Assembly: GCA_964648295.1 (NCBI GenBank)
Contig: CAZYNH010000021.1
Span: 1 to 25,242, forward strand
Source of the DNA: UBA4055 sp964648295
GTDB taxonomy: Bacteria; UBA4055
Length of the DNA stretch: 25,242 nucleotides
Direction of reading: 5' to 3'
Part shown: positions 1 to 9,700 of the stretch, piece after piece
Position numbering within the stretch: the first letter of the stretch is position 1
Layout: every line of letters starts with the position of its first letter
Position numbers and translations under genes: made by a program
The notes under the pieces: model-generated
Database searches by the model: none
Seen by the model: the letters and a program-made list of their open reading frames with translations, nothing else
Told to the model about the DNA's origin: nothing

Positions 1-24
1 AAAGGGAGCGGGGTATATTAGTAA

Positions 25-58
25 GAAAATTATTCTGAATTATAATTTTCATTTTTTT
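25..58 (+). terminator. AT-rich hairpin plus T-tract, possible terminator for a gene left of the window
   Basis: Arms at 25-33 and 42-50 form a perfect 9-bp inverted repeat around an 8-base loop, followed on the plus strand by a run of seven T at 52-58. This points rightward, so it would stop a plus-strand gene entering from the left. It overlaps the last codons of the minus-strand DUF445 gene. The stem has only one G-C pair, so it is weak as an intrinsic terminator. On the minus strand there is no T-run after it. Confidence 0.3.
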
Positions 59-3000
59 GAATTCCCTCCTGGTAAAACTTTATTGATGTTCTGAAATAAG
101 ATACCGAGAATTATTGTTGAAGGATGAATCCCAAAAATACCACCGCTTAATCCATACAACTCAAGTTTCTTGAAATACTTTCCTGCAAAAGAATAAAATA
201 TTTCTTCTATTTCCTTATTCTCTAGTTTATTCATTTCAGATTCAGTAATTTTTTTCATGTTTAAAGCCTTAATAATGTCAAACAGTTCCTTTTCGATCGA
301 GTCAATCAGGCTTTCAGTTAAAATTACAAGTATTTCATCAAGAAACTCAAGGCTTACAATTATATTAAAATCCAAAGAAAACTTTCTAACAATTTTTTCA
401 ATATACATTTTTAGTTCGGATTCTACCTTTGAATCTGATAATAATGTTTTAATGGTTACCCTTAATAACTTCGCAAACTCACCAGTATCAATAATTTGAC
501 CGACAGGCTTAATGGTTACATATTCAATTGTATCAATTATTGTTTCTTTAATTCTTTTTTCTGACTCGGGTAATTTAATAATCTCTTCGTCAACATTAGA
601 AATTACACTGGCTATATTTTCTTTAGAGATTCCTTTGGTTAGCTTGTTAAAAGATATGGTTTCACTTAGATCTTTTGTTATAATTCTTAATAGGTTATTT
701 GTATCTATTTTAATTTTGTCTTCGTTCTTGGCAAGTGATTTCGATAATTCGAACAGAGCGGAATTCAACTCTTCGTCAAAAATACTTACAAGCTCTTTCA
801 TGTCTTTTAGAGATGTGATTTTCAGGCATTCTCCGATGGGTATTTTCATCAATGAATTCGCTAAACTTAACGACAGTCTTTCTACAGAGCTTCCAAATTT
901 TTCTGAACTCAATAATTTGGATAAACTGTCTTTGATTTTATTTTTATCAATTTCAAATCCTAAATCTGTTAATTTCTTATCGCCAATATCATTAACTAAA
1001 ATATCTTTAAATAATAACTTAATTTCGGGTGTTTTTTCTCCCAGAAATGCTTTTATTTTTTCTGGAGCGTTTTCTAAGGCTATTCTTAAAGTAACTTCAA
1101 TATTTGATGCTCTCAGTAATAGTTTTTTAGGATTATTCCAAGCCAAACTGCCTTTTAGTTCTTCATATATTTTTTCCGATATATCATACGAATTACTCGT
1201 AAGATATTCTCGTGTTCTTTCTGAAATCATCTCAATTACGATATCAGAATTTTTACTCATAAATTCGATCAGATCTATACCAAAAAAAGAAATTTCTCTG
1301 ATTTTTTTATCACCGGACATCTCTTTTACCAAAGATGATGTAATAAAATTGTTGATTTTTAACTTGTTTTCATCGGATTCAAGTGTATTTCTAATAAACT
1401 TTTTAATTATATCTTCAATCGCTTTTCTTTGTTTTTCTCCGGTCAAATCATACACTGACTTCTGTATTATACTGTCGTATGAATTTATGAAATTACCAAC
1501 GATATCAGCGGTATTATTTGTGTTAATGAGTTCTTTTATCTTAGATACTAGAATATCTGAAACTTCATAAGCAAATTGATCTATAGCATTTTCATCAAAA
1601 ATTTTACTCAAAGGGACTGTTTTCTGGAGATATTCATATATTTTTATATTCACTGTTTCAAGGATATCTCTTTTTTTATCCATCAGATTATTAAATAACG
1701 AAAATGAAAGTTTATCCGTACTATCAACAAATTTTGAAGTGAGTGTATTACAAAGCTTTTCAGTTAATAAATCCGATAAATAGTTGTCTTTAAGCATTTT
1801 TTCTTTGCTCATTAAGTATATTTTGTTTGAGATATCTTGATGAAAACTATTTAAATAATCATGCAGGAGTTTATAATTTCCTTCCTTTACATAGTTATTC
1901 AAAATGTTGAAAAGTTCTTTTTTATTTGAGCTGTATTTTTTATGCAGAGTATCTTCCTGCATCAACTCTTTTGATACGAATTCTCCTAAATCAGCCGCGA
2001 AACGAGCTTTGTTTTTTTCTATTACAGCTGTCCATATCTTTAATTTAAATATTTTTGTAGATCTGAAAAGCATTTTTAGTGCAAGCCAATTCGTGCCCAA
2101 GCCTACTAGTGCAAAAATAAAAATTGACAGCGGTATGTTGTAATACCATAAAATCTCTGTTGGTATGAGAAAATAAGAAACAAAACCTACTAATGCGCCT
2201 AAGCCAGCCCCAAACCAATTAATTACTTTGAGCTCTTTACCCATGAAATTTTCTACTTTTTCCTGTAAGACCTTATCTGGCATTTCTTTTAAGTTTTTAT
2301 TGGCAATGTCTGATATATTCCCTTTAATAATATTTTTCATATTTTTTGAGAGTTCTTTAAGGCCGAAACTTGCAATTTTCTTTTCAATGTCCTTAAATTT
2401 GTTTATCTTATCTAGAAATTTTGATATTTTTGTGCCTTTTAGCTTATTCTCATTTGAATTTAGGTATGATTTTACTTGATCTATAGCTGAATTTGATAAC
2501 TTTTTATTCTTTTCCTGATCTAAATAAGAAGCTATAAATTTACCTTCGGTTTTTTCATTTATATACTTTTCCAGTGAGGATTTCAAGGCTTCTTTAATCG
2601 TATTTTTCTTCTTTTTTAGGAAGGAACTTACTTTATCTGCTTTGCTGTCGCTTAAATAATTACTTATTCGGGTTTCGCAAAATTTTTCAGAATAGGTTTC
2701 TATTTCTCTGTGTATGAGATCTACTGATTTCTTACTATAAAGGAATTTATCTTTTAATTCCTCTATAACAACTTTATTGAGCAATTCTTCCAGATAATTA
2801 TTCAAATCCGGTATTATTCTGCCTACTTCCATATCTAGGATATTTTCAATAACACCGTCAGTGATCTTATCTTTATAGAGCTCAATATTTTTAAGAATTA
2901 AATCTGCAGTCATTTCTTCAGTCAAAAATTTATTTTGTCTAAGTGTATTAACCATTTGAGATATTTTTGTCGTTTTTAAAGATTTTATAATATCTGCAGT

Positions 3001-4194
3001 AATATCTTTTGATATTTGTGAAAGATTTTCTTCTGTACTATCCTTAAGGTAAGTGAGTATTTTACTCAATATCTGGTGTTTTCCAACAAAAGAGGATTTA
3101 TCTGTATGATTCCAAAGCATTTCTTTTATCCATGCACGGAATCCTTCTTCTTTATCCAATGATTCTGAAATCAAATTCACTAATAAGTTCTCAAGCTCTG
3201 GCTTTTTTGTTTTTAACCATTCGAGAATTTTTTCAACGATCTTTGGCAGTTCGGATTTAAGAGTCGTTTCAAGCTTTGACTGCATAGACTTATCAAAAAG
3301 GTCGAATAATGTAAAATGCAAAGCTGACAATTCATCAATTATAGCTTCAGATAAATCCATGATTACTCTTTTTCCTTCTTCGCTTCTCACAAGTGACAAA
3401 ATATTTGATCGTATAGTAACTGCAGTGCTCTTTGTACTGTTAGTTCCAAAAAATGAAGAGAGTTTTCTGTTTTTTATATTTTCTGATATTTGTTCAACAG
3501 CTTTAGACACGCATAGATTTTTATATGTTGATGAAACAAAAGAATCAATTTCAAGATTATGTTTTTTTAATAATTCATTAAAATCAGATGTTTCGTTTTT
3601 TAGATTGTTTTTTAATTTGTAAACTATAGAATCTCCGATAATGTCTTTGACAAGAGTCTTTTCTTTGGCTGTAGCGATTTTTTTAAAAAAGTCTCTTATT
3701 TTTTTGTCATCAGAAATTTGATCGTAAATTATTTTTGATAATTCGTCACAGATATATGATAGCTGATTTTCATTGATTATATCGCTTGTCTTAACATTCT
3801 TAGAAACGAGATCAATGAAATCGGGCATAATATCTTTAAGTTCAGGCACTAGATGTTTCCCAATATTTGAATAGGTTGCATCGAATCCTTTTAATTCTGA
3901 AAATGTTTTATTATTTGTTTTTTCGTACAGTTCTTGCGTTAAAATATTCCTAACTATTCTCTCTGCGACTATTCGAAACTCATCTTTATCTACTTCATTA
4001 CGGATAGTTCTTTCATTAAGAATTTTATCTTCAACCATATTGCTGAATTCCTTAGCGAAATCATCCCTTGTGTCTAGAATCAGCCCTCCAAATTTCCAAA
4101 ATTTTCTAAAAATCATTTTTACTGCAATATCATTAGTAATGTAGCCTGTCGCCCCACCGGTAATGATTGCGAGAACCATATTATACCAATTCAT
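49..4194 (-). CDS. Giant membrane protein with two DUF445 modules
   Basis: The product is 1381 residues with two copies of the DUF445 (YjiN/YheB-type) signature. The first is at the N-terminus: a membrane segment, then GGATGYITNDIAVKMIF at about 13-29. The second starts near residue 655: two membrane segments, then GLGTNWLALKMLF at about 697-709. Each copy is followed by several hundred residues of charged, helical sequence. A Gly/Ile-rich hydrophobic stretch near residues 1345-1375 resembles the C-terminal membrane anchor of the family. Ordinary DUF445 proteins are a few hundred residues long, so this is a duplicated and greatly extended form. The function of DUF445 is not established. The start has GGCGGA upstream, and the gene is last in the operon, 21 bases after the 67-residue Cys protein. 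I infer an envelope-anchored scaffold or sensor of the system. The family call is firm and the role is open. Confidence 0.8.
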   Translation of the reverse strand: MNWYNMVLAIITGGATGYITNDIAVKMIFRKFWKFGGLILDTRDDFAKEFSNMVEDKILNERTIRNEVDKDEFRIVAERIVRNILTQELYEKTNNKTFSELKGFDATYSNIGKHLVPELKDIMPDFIDLVSKNVKTSDIINENQLSYICDELSKIIYDQISDDKKIRDFFKKIATAKEKTLVKDIIGDSIVYKLKNNLKNETSDFNELLKKHNLEIDSFVSSTYKNLCVSKAVEQISENIKNRKLSSFFGTNSTKSTAVTIRSNILSLVRSEEGKRVIMDLSEAIIDELSALHFTLFDLFDKSMQSKLETTLKSELPKIVEKILEWLKTKKPELENLLVNLISESLDKEEGFRAWIKEMLWNHTDKSSFVGKHQILSKILTYLKDSTEENLSQISKDITADIIKSLKTTKISQMVNTLRQNKFLTEEMTADLILKNIELYKDKITDGVIENILDMEVGRIIPDLNNYLEELLNKVVIEELKDKFLYSKKSVDLIHREIETYSEKFCETRISNYLSDSKADKVSSFLKKKKNTIKEALKSSLEKYINEKTEGKFIASYLDQEKNKKLSNSAIDQVKSYLNSNENKLKGTKISKFLDKINKFKDIEKKIASFGLKELSKNMKNIIKGNISDIANKNLKEMPDKVLQEKVENFMGKELKVINWFGAGLGALVGFVSYFLIPTEILWYYNIPLSIFIFALVGLGTNWLALKMLFRSTKIFKLKIWTAVIEKNKARFAADLGEFVSKELMQEDTLHKKYSSNKKELFNILNNYVKEGNYKLLHDYLNSFHQDISNKIYLMSKEKMLKDNYLSDLLTEKLCNTLTSKFVDSTDKLSFSLFNNLMDKKRDILETVNIKIYEYLQKTVPLSKIFDENAIDQFAYEVSDILVSKIKELINTNNTADIVGNFINSYDSIIQKSVYDLTGEKQRKAIEDIIKKFIRNTLESDENKLKINNFITSSLVKEMSGDKKIREISFFGIDLIEFMSKNSDIVIEMISERTREYLTSNSYDISEKIYEELKGSLAWNNPKKLLLRASNIEVTLRIALENAPEKIKAFLGEKTPEIKLLFKDILVNDIGDKKLTDLGFEIDKNKIKDSLSKLLSSEKFGSSVERLSLSLANSLMKIPIGECLKITSLKDMKELVSIFDEELNSALFELSKSLAKNEDKIKIDTNNLLRIITKDLSETISFNKLTKGISKENIASVISNVDEEIIKLPESEKRIKETIIDTIEYVTIKPVGQIIDTGEFAKLLRVTIKTLLSDSKVESELKMYIEKIVRKFSLDFNIIVSLEFLDEILVILTESLIDSIEKELFDIIKALNMKKITESEMNKLENKEIEEIFYSFAGKYFKKLELYGLSGGIFGIHPSTIILGILFQNINKVLPGGNSKK

Positions 4195-4215
4195 TTTATT
4201 CCGCCTTGTTTTTAT

Positions 4216-4419
4216 TCACGCTTTAGTTTCAAATTGATTACATTGATTCCAGCTTGGAGTTTCGATCTGCCCTTTCTTTAGACATGGTTTTCTTGCGCTC
4301 TGATCGAATTGAAGAAAGTCTCCCATATGCGGCTTCAAAGCTGTTCCTGCAGGATCAAACCAATGCTTACAGATAGCGCACTTCTTACTACTTTTGATAT
4401 TTAGAATTCCCAAAGACAT
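4216..4419 (-). CDS. 67-residue Cys/His protein, copy A (putative zinc-binding)
   Basis: This small protein has four cysteines, C14, C17, C46 and C60 (a CAIC knuckle and two single Cys), and histidines at 19 and 31, a pattern that could bind one zinc ion or an iron-sulfur cluster. It has no signal peptide or membrane segment. It differs from copy B at 5965-6168 at only 8 of 67 positions, nearly all conservative (for example Leu/Met, Thr/Ser), while the DNA carries many silent changes, so both copies look maintained by selection. TGAGGAT lies just before the ATG. The gene sits 9 bases after the glycosyltransferase-like gene and 21 before the DUF445 gene. I do not recognise a named family. An adaptor or metal-dependent structural role is inference. 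Confidence 0.7.
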   Translation of the reverse strand: MSLGILNIKSSKKCAICKHWFDPAGTALKPHMGDFLQFDQSARKPCLKKGQIETPSWNQCNQFETKA

Positions 4420-4428
4420 TTTTAATCC

Positions 4429-5301
4429 TCAATAATTAATGTATTTGTTCAACGTTTTAATATCTTTGAGCTTGTTAAAAAAAGTTGGGAAATCATTCTG
4501 AATTCTGCGAATACATCTAAAACAGAAATCATTTTTTTCTTTTAGGTCTGTGTTTAACAAGGATTTATATCCCCAAATATGTGTAAATCTATGACTATCA
4601 TTGAGTGGTTTATAAGTGGTATCTAATATCGTACATATCTCGATATTTAAATTATTTGCAACCATAGCAAGTAGTCTTTGTTCCGCAAATACCATGTAAG
4701 TTATATTGTTGGTATCTTTATAATCATAGTCTGAATTTTTCATGAACCTTTCAGCTTCATTTATATATTCTTCTTTTAAAATACGGTCGTTTAAATACAA
4801 AAATGATGTATTACAAGGAAGAACATTCCAATTCCAATTAGAGTTGAAATAATAATCTTGTTTGATTTTTATTTTTTCTGAAGGCGGATATATCGCTTCA
4901 TTGATATCCTCTCTATGCGCAACACACAGCTTATCAGATTTAATTTTATCAAGAATGTCATTCCAAATAATAAAATCGATATCAAAAGATAAGCATGGAG
5001 TATCTACATATTTTAAAGCAAATATTTTACCTGCAGCCCAGAATTTAACTGCATCAATAGATTTGTCTATGCTCTCCAGTTCGCTTGAAATTCCGGATTC
5101 CCACAAATCTGAAATGTTTAGATCTTTGAAATATTTTAAACCAGTATAATCCGTAAACAGTTTTAAGGGACCGTTATTTTTCTGAAATTGCAGAACTGAA
5201 ATAATAAGAACAAGCAATTCATGATCGGTTATACAAAAATCAGTCGTATTACCATGGAGTAATTTTGGTTTTGTCCAAATACTTTGAAATGCTTCAATCA
5301 T
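4429..5301 (-). CDS. Glycosyltransferase-like protein (DUF6734-like)
   Basis: The product is 290 residues with the look of a GT-A-type glycosyltransferase. It opens with AFQSIWTKP, has FTDYTG at 49-54, then FWAAGKIFAL at 88-97, and a DxD-type motif, FDIDF, at 106-110, where such enzymes bind a metal and a sugar nucleotide. Further on are CNTSFLYLND and FAEQRLLAMVA, which resemble acceptor-side segments of the same fold. The pattern reminds me of DUF6734, a family of putative glycosyltransferases. No membrane segment is visible. It starts 4 bases after the TerB-like gene, with no clear ribosome-binding site, so translation is probably coupled. A glycosyltransferase-like enzyme in a SIR2/HerA operon is unusual and could modify a component of the system or a target. 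The fold call is moderate and the substrate is unknown. Confidence 0.5.
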   Translation of the reverse strand: MIEAFQSIWTKPKLLHGNTTDFCITDHELLVLIISVLQFQKNNGPLKLFTDYTGLKYFKDLNISDLWESGISSELESIDKSIDAVKFWAAGKIFALKYVDTPCLSFDIDFIIWNDILDKIKSDKLCVAHREDINEAIYPPSEKIKIKQDYYFNSNWNWNVLPCNTSFLYLNDRILKEEYINEAERFMKNSDYDYKDTNNITYMVFAEQRLLAMVANNLNIEICTILDTTYKPLNDSHRFTHIWGYKSLLNTDLKEKNDFCFRCIRRIQNDFPTFFNKLKDIKTLNKYINY

Positions 5302-5305
5302 AAAT

Positions 5306-5941
5306 TTATATATGGGTAATTCCGTACCCCAAAAAACCTGAACCTGAAGTAGGTTTAGTTGTTTTTAACTTGAGAATTGATTCTAATGCATTGAAATCAA
5401 ACCCAAAATTCCTCAATATATTTTCATAATTATTTATCGGTAAATTATTAAGCAGCCATGAAATTATAAAATTATACCCTTCATTATCTTTATTATCGAA
5501 TATGAGTCTTATCAGATTCATTTCCTCTGGTTTTATGACTAATCTGTTTAAGAATACTCCAAACATTTCATTTAAATTTTCTTTGTCTTTAGAATTACCT
5601 TTATAATCTTTTATAAATCTGATAAACTCAGAGAGAAGAATAAATCTTTCTTCTTTATCTCGGAAGTACTCTATTATTTCTTCGAATATATTCTCAAATT
5701 CATCCCTTTCAAGGTCAGATGATAAATACAACATTTCCTCATATTTTTCTTCGGGTAATTTGAGTTCATGAATAAGTTCCTTTATAAGAAATTTGGATTT
5801 GTTGTCAATGCAATCATCCGGACTAACAAAAAATGCAAAAGCATTCATAAATTGATTTTTCATTTCTATGTCTGCAGATGATAAAGGGTGTGTATTATTC
5901 CCTAATAATATTTTCCTAGCATAATCCAGCTTATTTGGCAT
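5306..5941 (-). CDS. TerB-like all-helical protein, short paralogue
   Basis: The product is 211 residues and resembles TerB (tellurite-resistance family) helical domains: two helical repeats with acidic turns, around 20-150. It aligns along its whole length with the N-terminal halves of the proteins at 12627-13817 and 13827-15020. All three have a start like SADIEMKNQFMNA (here about 22-34). It shares a later segment around 170-192 (NILRNFGFDFNALESILKLK) best with the 396-residue paralogue. It lacks their FGE-like C-terminal module and ends in a Gly/Ser-rich tail. I chose the second ATG because CAGGAAG lies 7 bases before it, while the first ATG (5947) is only 1 base from it. TerB proteins are linked to stress and metal responses. 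Here I infer a protein-interaction role. Confidence 0.6.
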   Translation of the reverse strand: MPNKLDYARKILLGNNTHPLSSADIEMKNQFMNAFAFFVSPDDCIDNKSKFLIKELIHELKLPEEKYEEMLYLSSDLERDEFENIFEEIIEYFRDKEERFILLSEFIRFIKDYKGNSKDKENLNEMFGVFLNRLVIKPEEMNLIRLIFDNKDNEGYNFIISWLLNNLPINNYENILRNFGFDFNALESILKLKTTKPTSGSGFLGYGITHI

Positions 5942-5964
5942 AAACATACTTCCTGGCTACATTT

Positions 5965-6168
5965 TTACACTTTTGATTCGAACTTATTACATTGATTCCA
6001 GCTTGGTGTTTCGATTTGACCTTTTTTCATGCAAGGTTTCCTTGCACTCTGGTCGAATTGCATAAAGTCGCCCATGTGCGGCTTGATCGCAGATCCTGCA
6101 GGATCGAACCAATGCTTACAGATCGCGCACTTTTTACTGCTTTTGATATTTAAAATACCCCATGACAT
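5965..6168 (-). CDS. 67-residue Cys/His protein, copy B (putative zinc-binding)
   Basis: This is the paralogue of the gene at 4216-4419, with 59 of 67 residues the same. It has the same C14, C17, C46, C60 and H19, H31 pattern and the same conserved core, HMGDFMQFDQSARKPC (residues 31-46). The start is 1 base after the stop of the upstream membrane-protein gene with only a weak GAAGAA upstream, so it is probably translated by coupling. It is followed closely by the TerB-like gene. Two copies within 2 kb, each next to a putative membrane protein (183 residues here, DUF445 for copy A), suggest each copy serves a different partner. That is inference. No family name is recognised. Confidence 0.7.
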   Translation of the reverse strand: MSWGILNIKSSKKCAICKHWFDPAGSAIKPHMGDFMQFDQSARKPCMKKGQIETPSWNQCNKFESKV

Positions 6169-6169
6169 T

Positions 6170-6721
6170 TTACAATTCTTCAGCTTTTTTTACCAAATTA
6201 TCAATTTTGTCTCGTTCGGATTGCTTTTCAATCTTTCCCATGTCGTTTGCATGTACTTTATCTAGATCAATTCCTGCTTCAGAGAAAGTTTTAATGTAGC
6301 TTTCTATCTTGCCGGGAGTAAAATGATCCTTGTTTTCTGCTACGGTATTGAAGAACTCCGCTACTTTTATTCCATTTTTTTCCTCTATGGCTTTTACTGT
6401 TAGTTCCGCACCGGCGATCTTTTTTTCTTCAGGTGTAAAAGTTTCCGATTTGTCAGGGTCAACTTTAAAGTTTTTGACATAATCGAAGTACTGATCAAAA
6501 TTATCGAAATCGTCAGGTGTTTTATCGCACTGAAGTGCTTTATCTCCAAGATTCTCCACTTCTTCGGGTGTGCCTTTTTCTAAAAGCCCTAATCCCAAAG
6601 CTACCAAAGCAACAACGGGAATCAGCCAAGGATTGGCTATCAGTAAAGGGGTTAAGACGACACTTATTGCTACTCCGACTACTGCATTTAATGCATCACC
6701 AAGACTACTCCAGAATCCCAT
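6170..6721 (-). CDS. Small membrane protein with N-terminal hydrophobic hairpin
   Basis: The product is 183 residues. Residues about 10-47 are almost continuously hydrophobic with a break at ANPW (29-32), which fits two short membrane helices forming a hairpin. The rest (about 50-183) is acidic, soluble and helical, rich in Asp, Glu and Lys, with no Cys. There is no cleavable signal peptide. A very strong ribosome-binding site (TAGGAGG) precedes the ATG, so expression may be high relative to its neighbours. It lies between the HerA-type ATPase gene and Cys protein copy B. I do not recognise the family. In a conflict operon such a protein could be a pore-forming effector or a membrane anchor for the complex; sequence alone does not decide. 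Confidence 0.6.
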   Translation of the reverse strand: MGFWSSLGDALNAVVGVAISVVLTPLLIANPWLIPVVALVALGLGLLEKGTPEEVENLGDKALQCDKTPDDFDNFDQYFDYVKNFKVDPDKSETFTPEEKKIAGAELTVKAIEEKNGIKVAEFFNTVAENKDHFTPGKIESYIKTFSEAGIDLDKVHANDMGKIEKQSERDKIDNLVKKAEEL

Positions 6722-6738
6722 TTTTTCCTCCTACATTT

Positions 6739-9700
6739 TTATTTTTTTAACCAGCTTGAGTATTTTGATTCTATAAATTTGTCGAGATTGCTCTCACTCA
6801 CACTGAAAATACTAGTGAAAAAATCTGCGAACTGAAAAGAGAATTTGTCCAACTCGGAATCATCTTCAAGAAATCTTGAAGTTTGATAATATGAGAATTT
6901 CCAAGCGAGTAACTCTATATTGTTTTTCAAAGGATTTATTTCCATCTTTTTTTGAAATCTTATAAAGGCACTTAATAAGTCATTTTTATGAACTTCCTTT
7001 TTGTCTTTAATCTTATCGAAATTAGAGTAAGAAAGGCTCAGTTCATCATAAGCTTTAATAAAATCAATACTCGACTTTTTATTATTCTGTAAAATTTCTT
7101 TACTCGGAACTTTCTTGCAATGAGCAGTCTCAGGAAAAAAATCTGATTGGAAATTTAGAATATTTTTATTTCCGCATTCTTCTATAAGTGCATTTTCATC
7201 AATTTTAGCCTTAGTCCTTTCAAGCATTGTGATTTTACCTAGAACGGGCTTATTCCATCCTTGAGAAAACAATACAGCTTCACCTGTCTTCAAATTTGAT
7301 AAATAAGCTTTCTGATCATCGTTCATTGACATCGTGTCGCCGACGCTTTCTTTATCGTCCTTTGCAAAGAGTTTATGTATTATCTTAGTATTTGTGTTTT
7401 TCAATATTTCGGGAGTAAGTTTGTTTGGAATCTGGTCAACAATAATTAAACTTTCTCCATATTTTCTTACTTCTGACAACATGTCCGTAAAGACTTCGAT
7501 CCCGTGTTTCTTGTTCATGCTGTCACCCGGCTGGTATTTTGACAAGAGACGATGAGCCTCTTCAATTAGTGTAAGGTGTTTGAAGTCTTTATCCTTTTTA
7601 TGTCTTTTCTTTAACACTTCATTCAGTCTCGCAAGAATTAAGCCCATTATAAGGGATTTGTCAGATCCTGATTTCACATCTTCAAGTTCGAAAATTACTT
7701 TTTTATCGAGTAAAGGATCAAAACTAATGGATTTTTTACAGTTCAACATAAGACCTTTTGAACCGACTATCAATCCGTCTATTCTGCTCACAAGAGAACC
7801 TATATAATCATTTTTAAGGCGAGCATCGAATCCTTTCTTTTCGATTACAGAAATCAGAGATTTATTTAGATCCGATAGAGTTGGAAAAAGCAGACCGTTT
7901 AATTTATAGGGATTCTCAGAGTATTTATTCGTATTATCGTTTATGTCCCAACCAAATTTTTCGTAGCAATCATAGATCGCCGCTTCAAGAATCTGAGGCA
8001 TTGCTGCTTCCATGTGAAATGAAGCTTCAAATGTAGCTTTCAAAACATCTGAATGCGCCGTAATAGATTCACCTTCGATAAGTTCGAATGGATTTAATCT
8101 GAACGGCGATAAAGATTCGTTACCAAGAGTAAAAATTATCAGATCGTTTTTGTGTCTCGGATCTTTAAGTAGAGATCGGTATTCTGTTTTGGCCGGTTCT
8201 ATTACCCAGAAAGGCAATCCCGACTCTGTTAAAAGCTTATGACAGGTCGTTGTTTTACCTGCGCCGGTGACTCCAGCTATAAAAATGTGCTTATTAATTT
8301 CATTTCTATCGAGGAGAATTTTTTTATCTTCTACTTCGCAACCGTTTTGAATTATGTTGCCAAGAATTATTGAATTATCTTTGTTTTCCGGTTCTGGAAC
8401 ATTAAGACCGAAGTCAACTTTTTCTTTCAATACGATCCCTGGTACCTCTCCGACTGGCAGGCCGGAAATGAGGCTTAGTTCTTTTGGTGTCAGATAAGTT
8501 GATAGCCCTATTCTACCATCAATAGCAGGTGTGCTGAAGATATTGAGGTATTCTTCAAATTCCGAGAGATCGGTGTTAACGGTAGTGTAGTTTCTGAAAT
8601 TGCATATCATCTTTTTCAGATCAGACTGATTAATTTTGTTCTCGTCGAAGTATTTTATTTTTAAGGGATTAAACGAAGATTTGTTGCCATTAAAGAGTGA
8701 TAATGCTGAATTTTCTATTCTTTCGAGAGTAGATGCGTCTTTAGTCAGAAGATAAGACGATGTTTTAAAAAAACCTTTATTGTAGCCCAGTTTTATCCTT
8801 TCAAGCAGTTCTTCATCGATGTATTTTAAAATTTCCTGAATTTCCTTGTTAACATACTCGATAGAGATGTTGTTAGAAACTGCATTACTTTTTCCTGTCT
8901 GTTTGGAAGAATTTTTAGATATATTTTCACTAATTGAGTCAGTAGTCCCTCTTGATTTGTTTTTGCTCCAGCCCATACCGCCGCCACTTGGAGTATAACT
9001 GTCTCCATCGGAATAATTAATGTTTGTACCTTTGGTTTTATTCACACTAGTACTTTCTCCCTCTGTATCAGACTCGTTTTCCGAATAATTTTCATCGTGA
9101 CCAAGATTGAATTTTGAATTTCTATAAAGCTCGTTATACGTCTTGTATATCCTTTTTTTAAGGATTTCAATCTCACTCTTTTTTACGGGTTCAGAGATAA
9201 CTATAAGCTGATATGTTTCTCCGGTAAGAGTATTTATCAGCCGTTCTACTCCCTGAAAATCATTCTTATCCATTTTTTCGCTTTCAAACAAAGATGGAAT
9301 TCCGGTAAAAGCACTTACCCTTTTTGATTTTTGAATGGGTCCGAAGATTTCGTTTTCTATGTCGCTTGTTTCAAGCTTCTTTAATTTGCTGCCATAAAAA
9401 TTGCCTTTGAAATTTGCTGATAGAACATCAGTAGCATAATCGTGAACAGATAAGTTTTCATCCTTACAATCGCCATTAGATACAATGCCAATATATATTT
9501 TAACACCGGTGTTATTACCTGAGATAAGATAAACAAAGTTGAAATTATGATTATTCAGGGAAGAAAGTACTGTTTCAAAAATTTCTCTTCTCGGGAATTC
9601 GTCTTCATAGCTTAATTCCTCGACCTGATAAAATCTTATGTTTCTCAGATCAATCCTATCTGGAATGTTGTCAATTCCTATTATGTTGTCAACAATGCTG

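Noticed and set aside
512..1570. 352-codon open frame on the plus strand
   Set aside because: It lies wholly antisense to the DUF445 gene, whose family motifs and start signal are clear. Its Ser/Leu/Ile-rich product is what the reverse of Lys/Glu/Asn-rich AT-biased codons gives.
4216..6168. The repeated 67-residue genes as ends of a mobile element
   Set aside because: They are direct coding copies with many silent differences, no transposase lies between them and no target-site repeats are seen.
8826..9008. 60-codon minus-strand frame inside the ATPase gene
   Set aside because: It is a frame-shifted reading of the Ser/Gly linker of the ATPase, without its own start signal.
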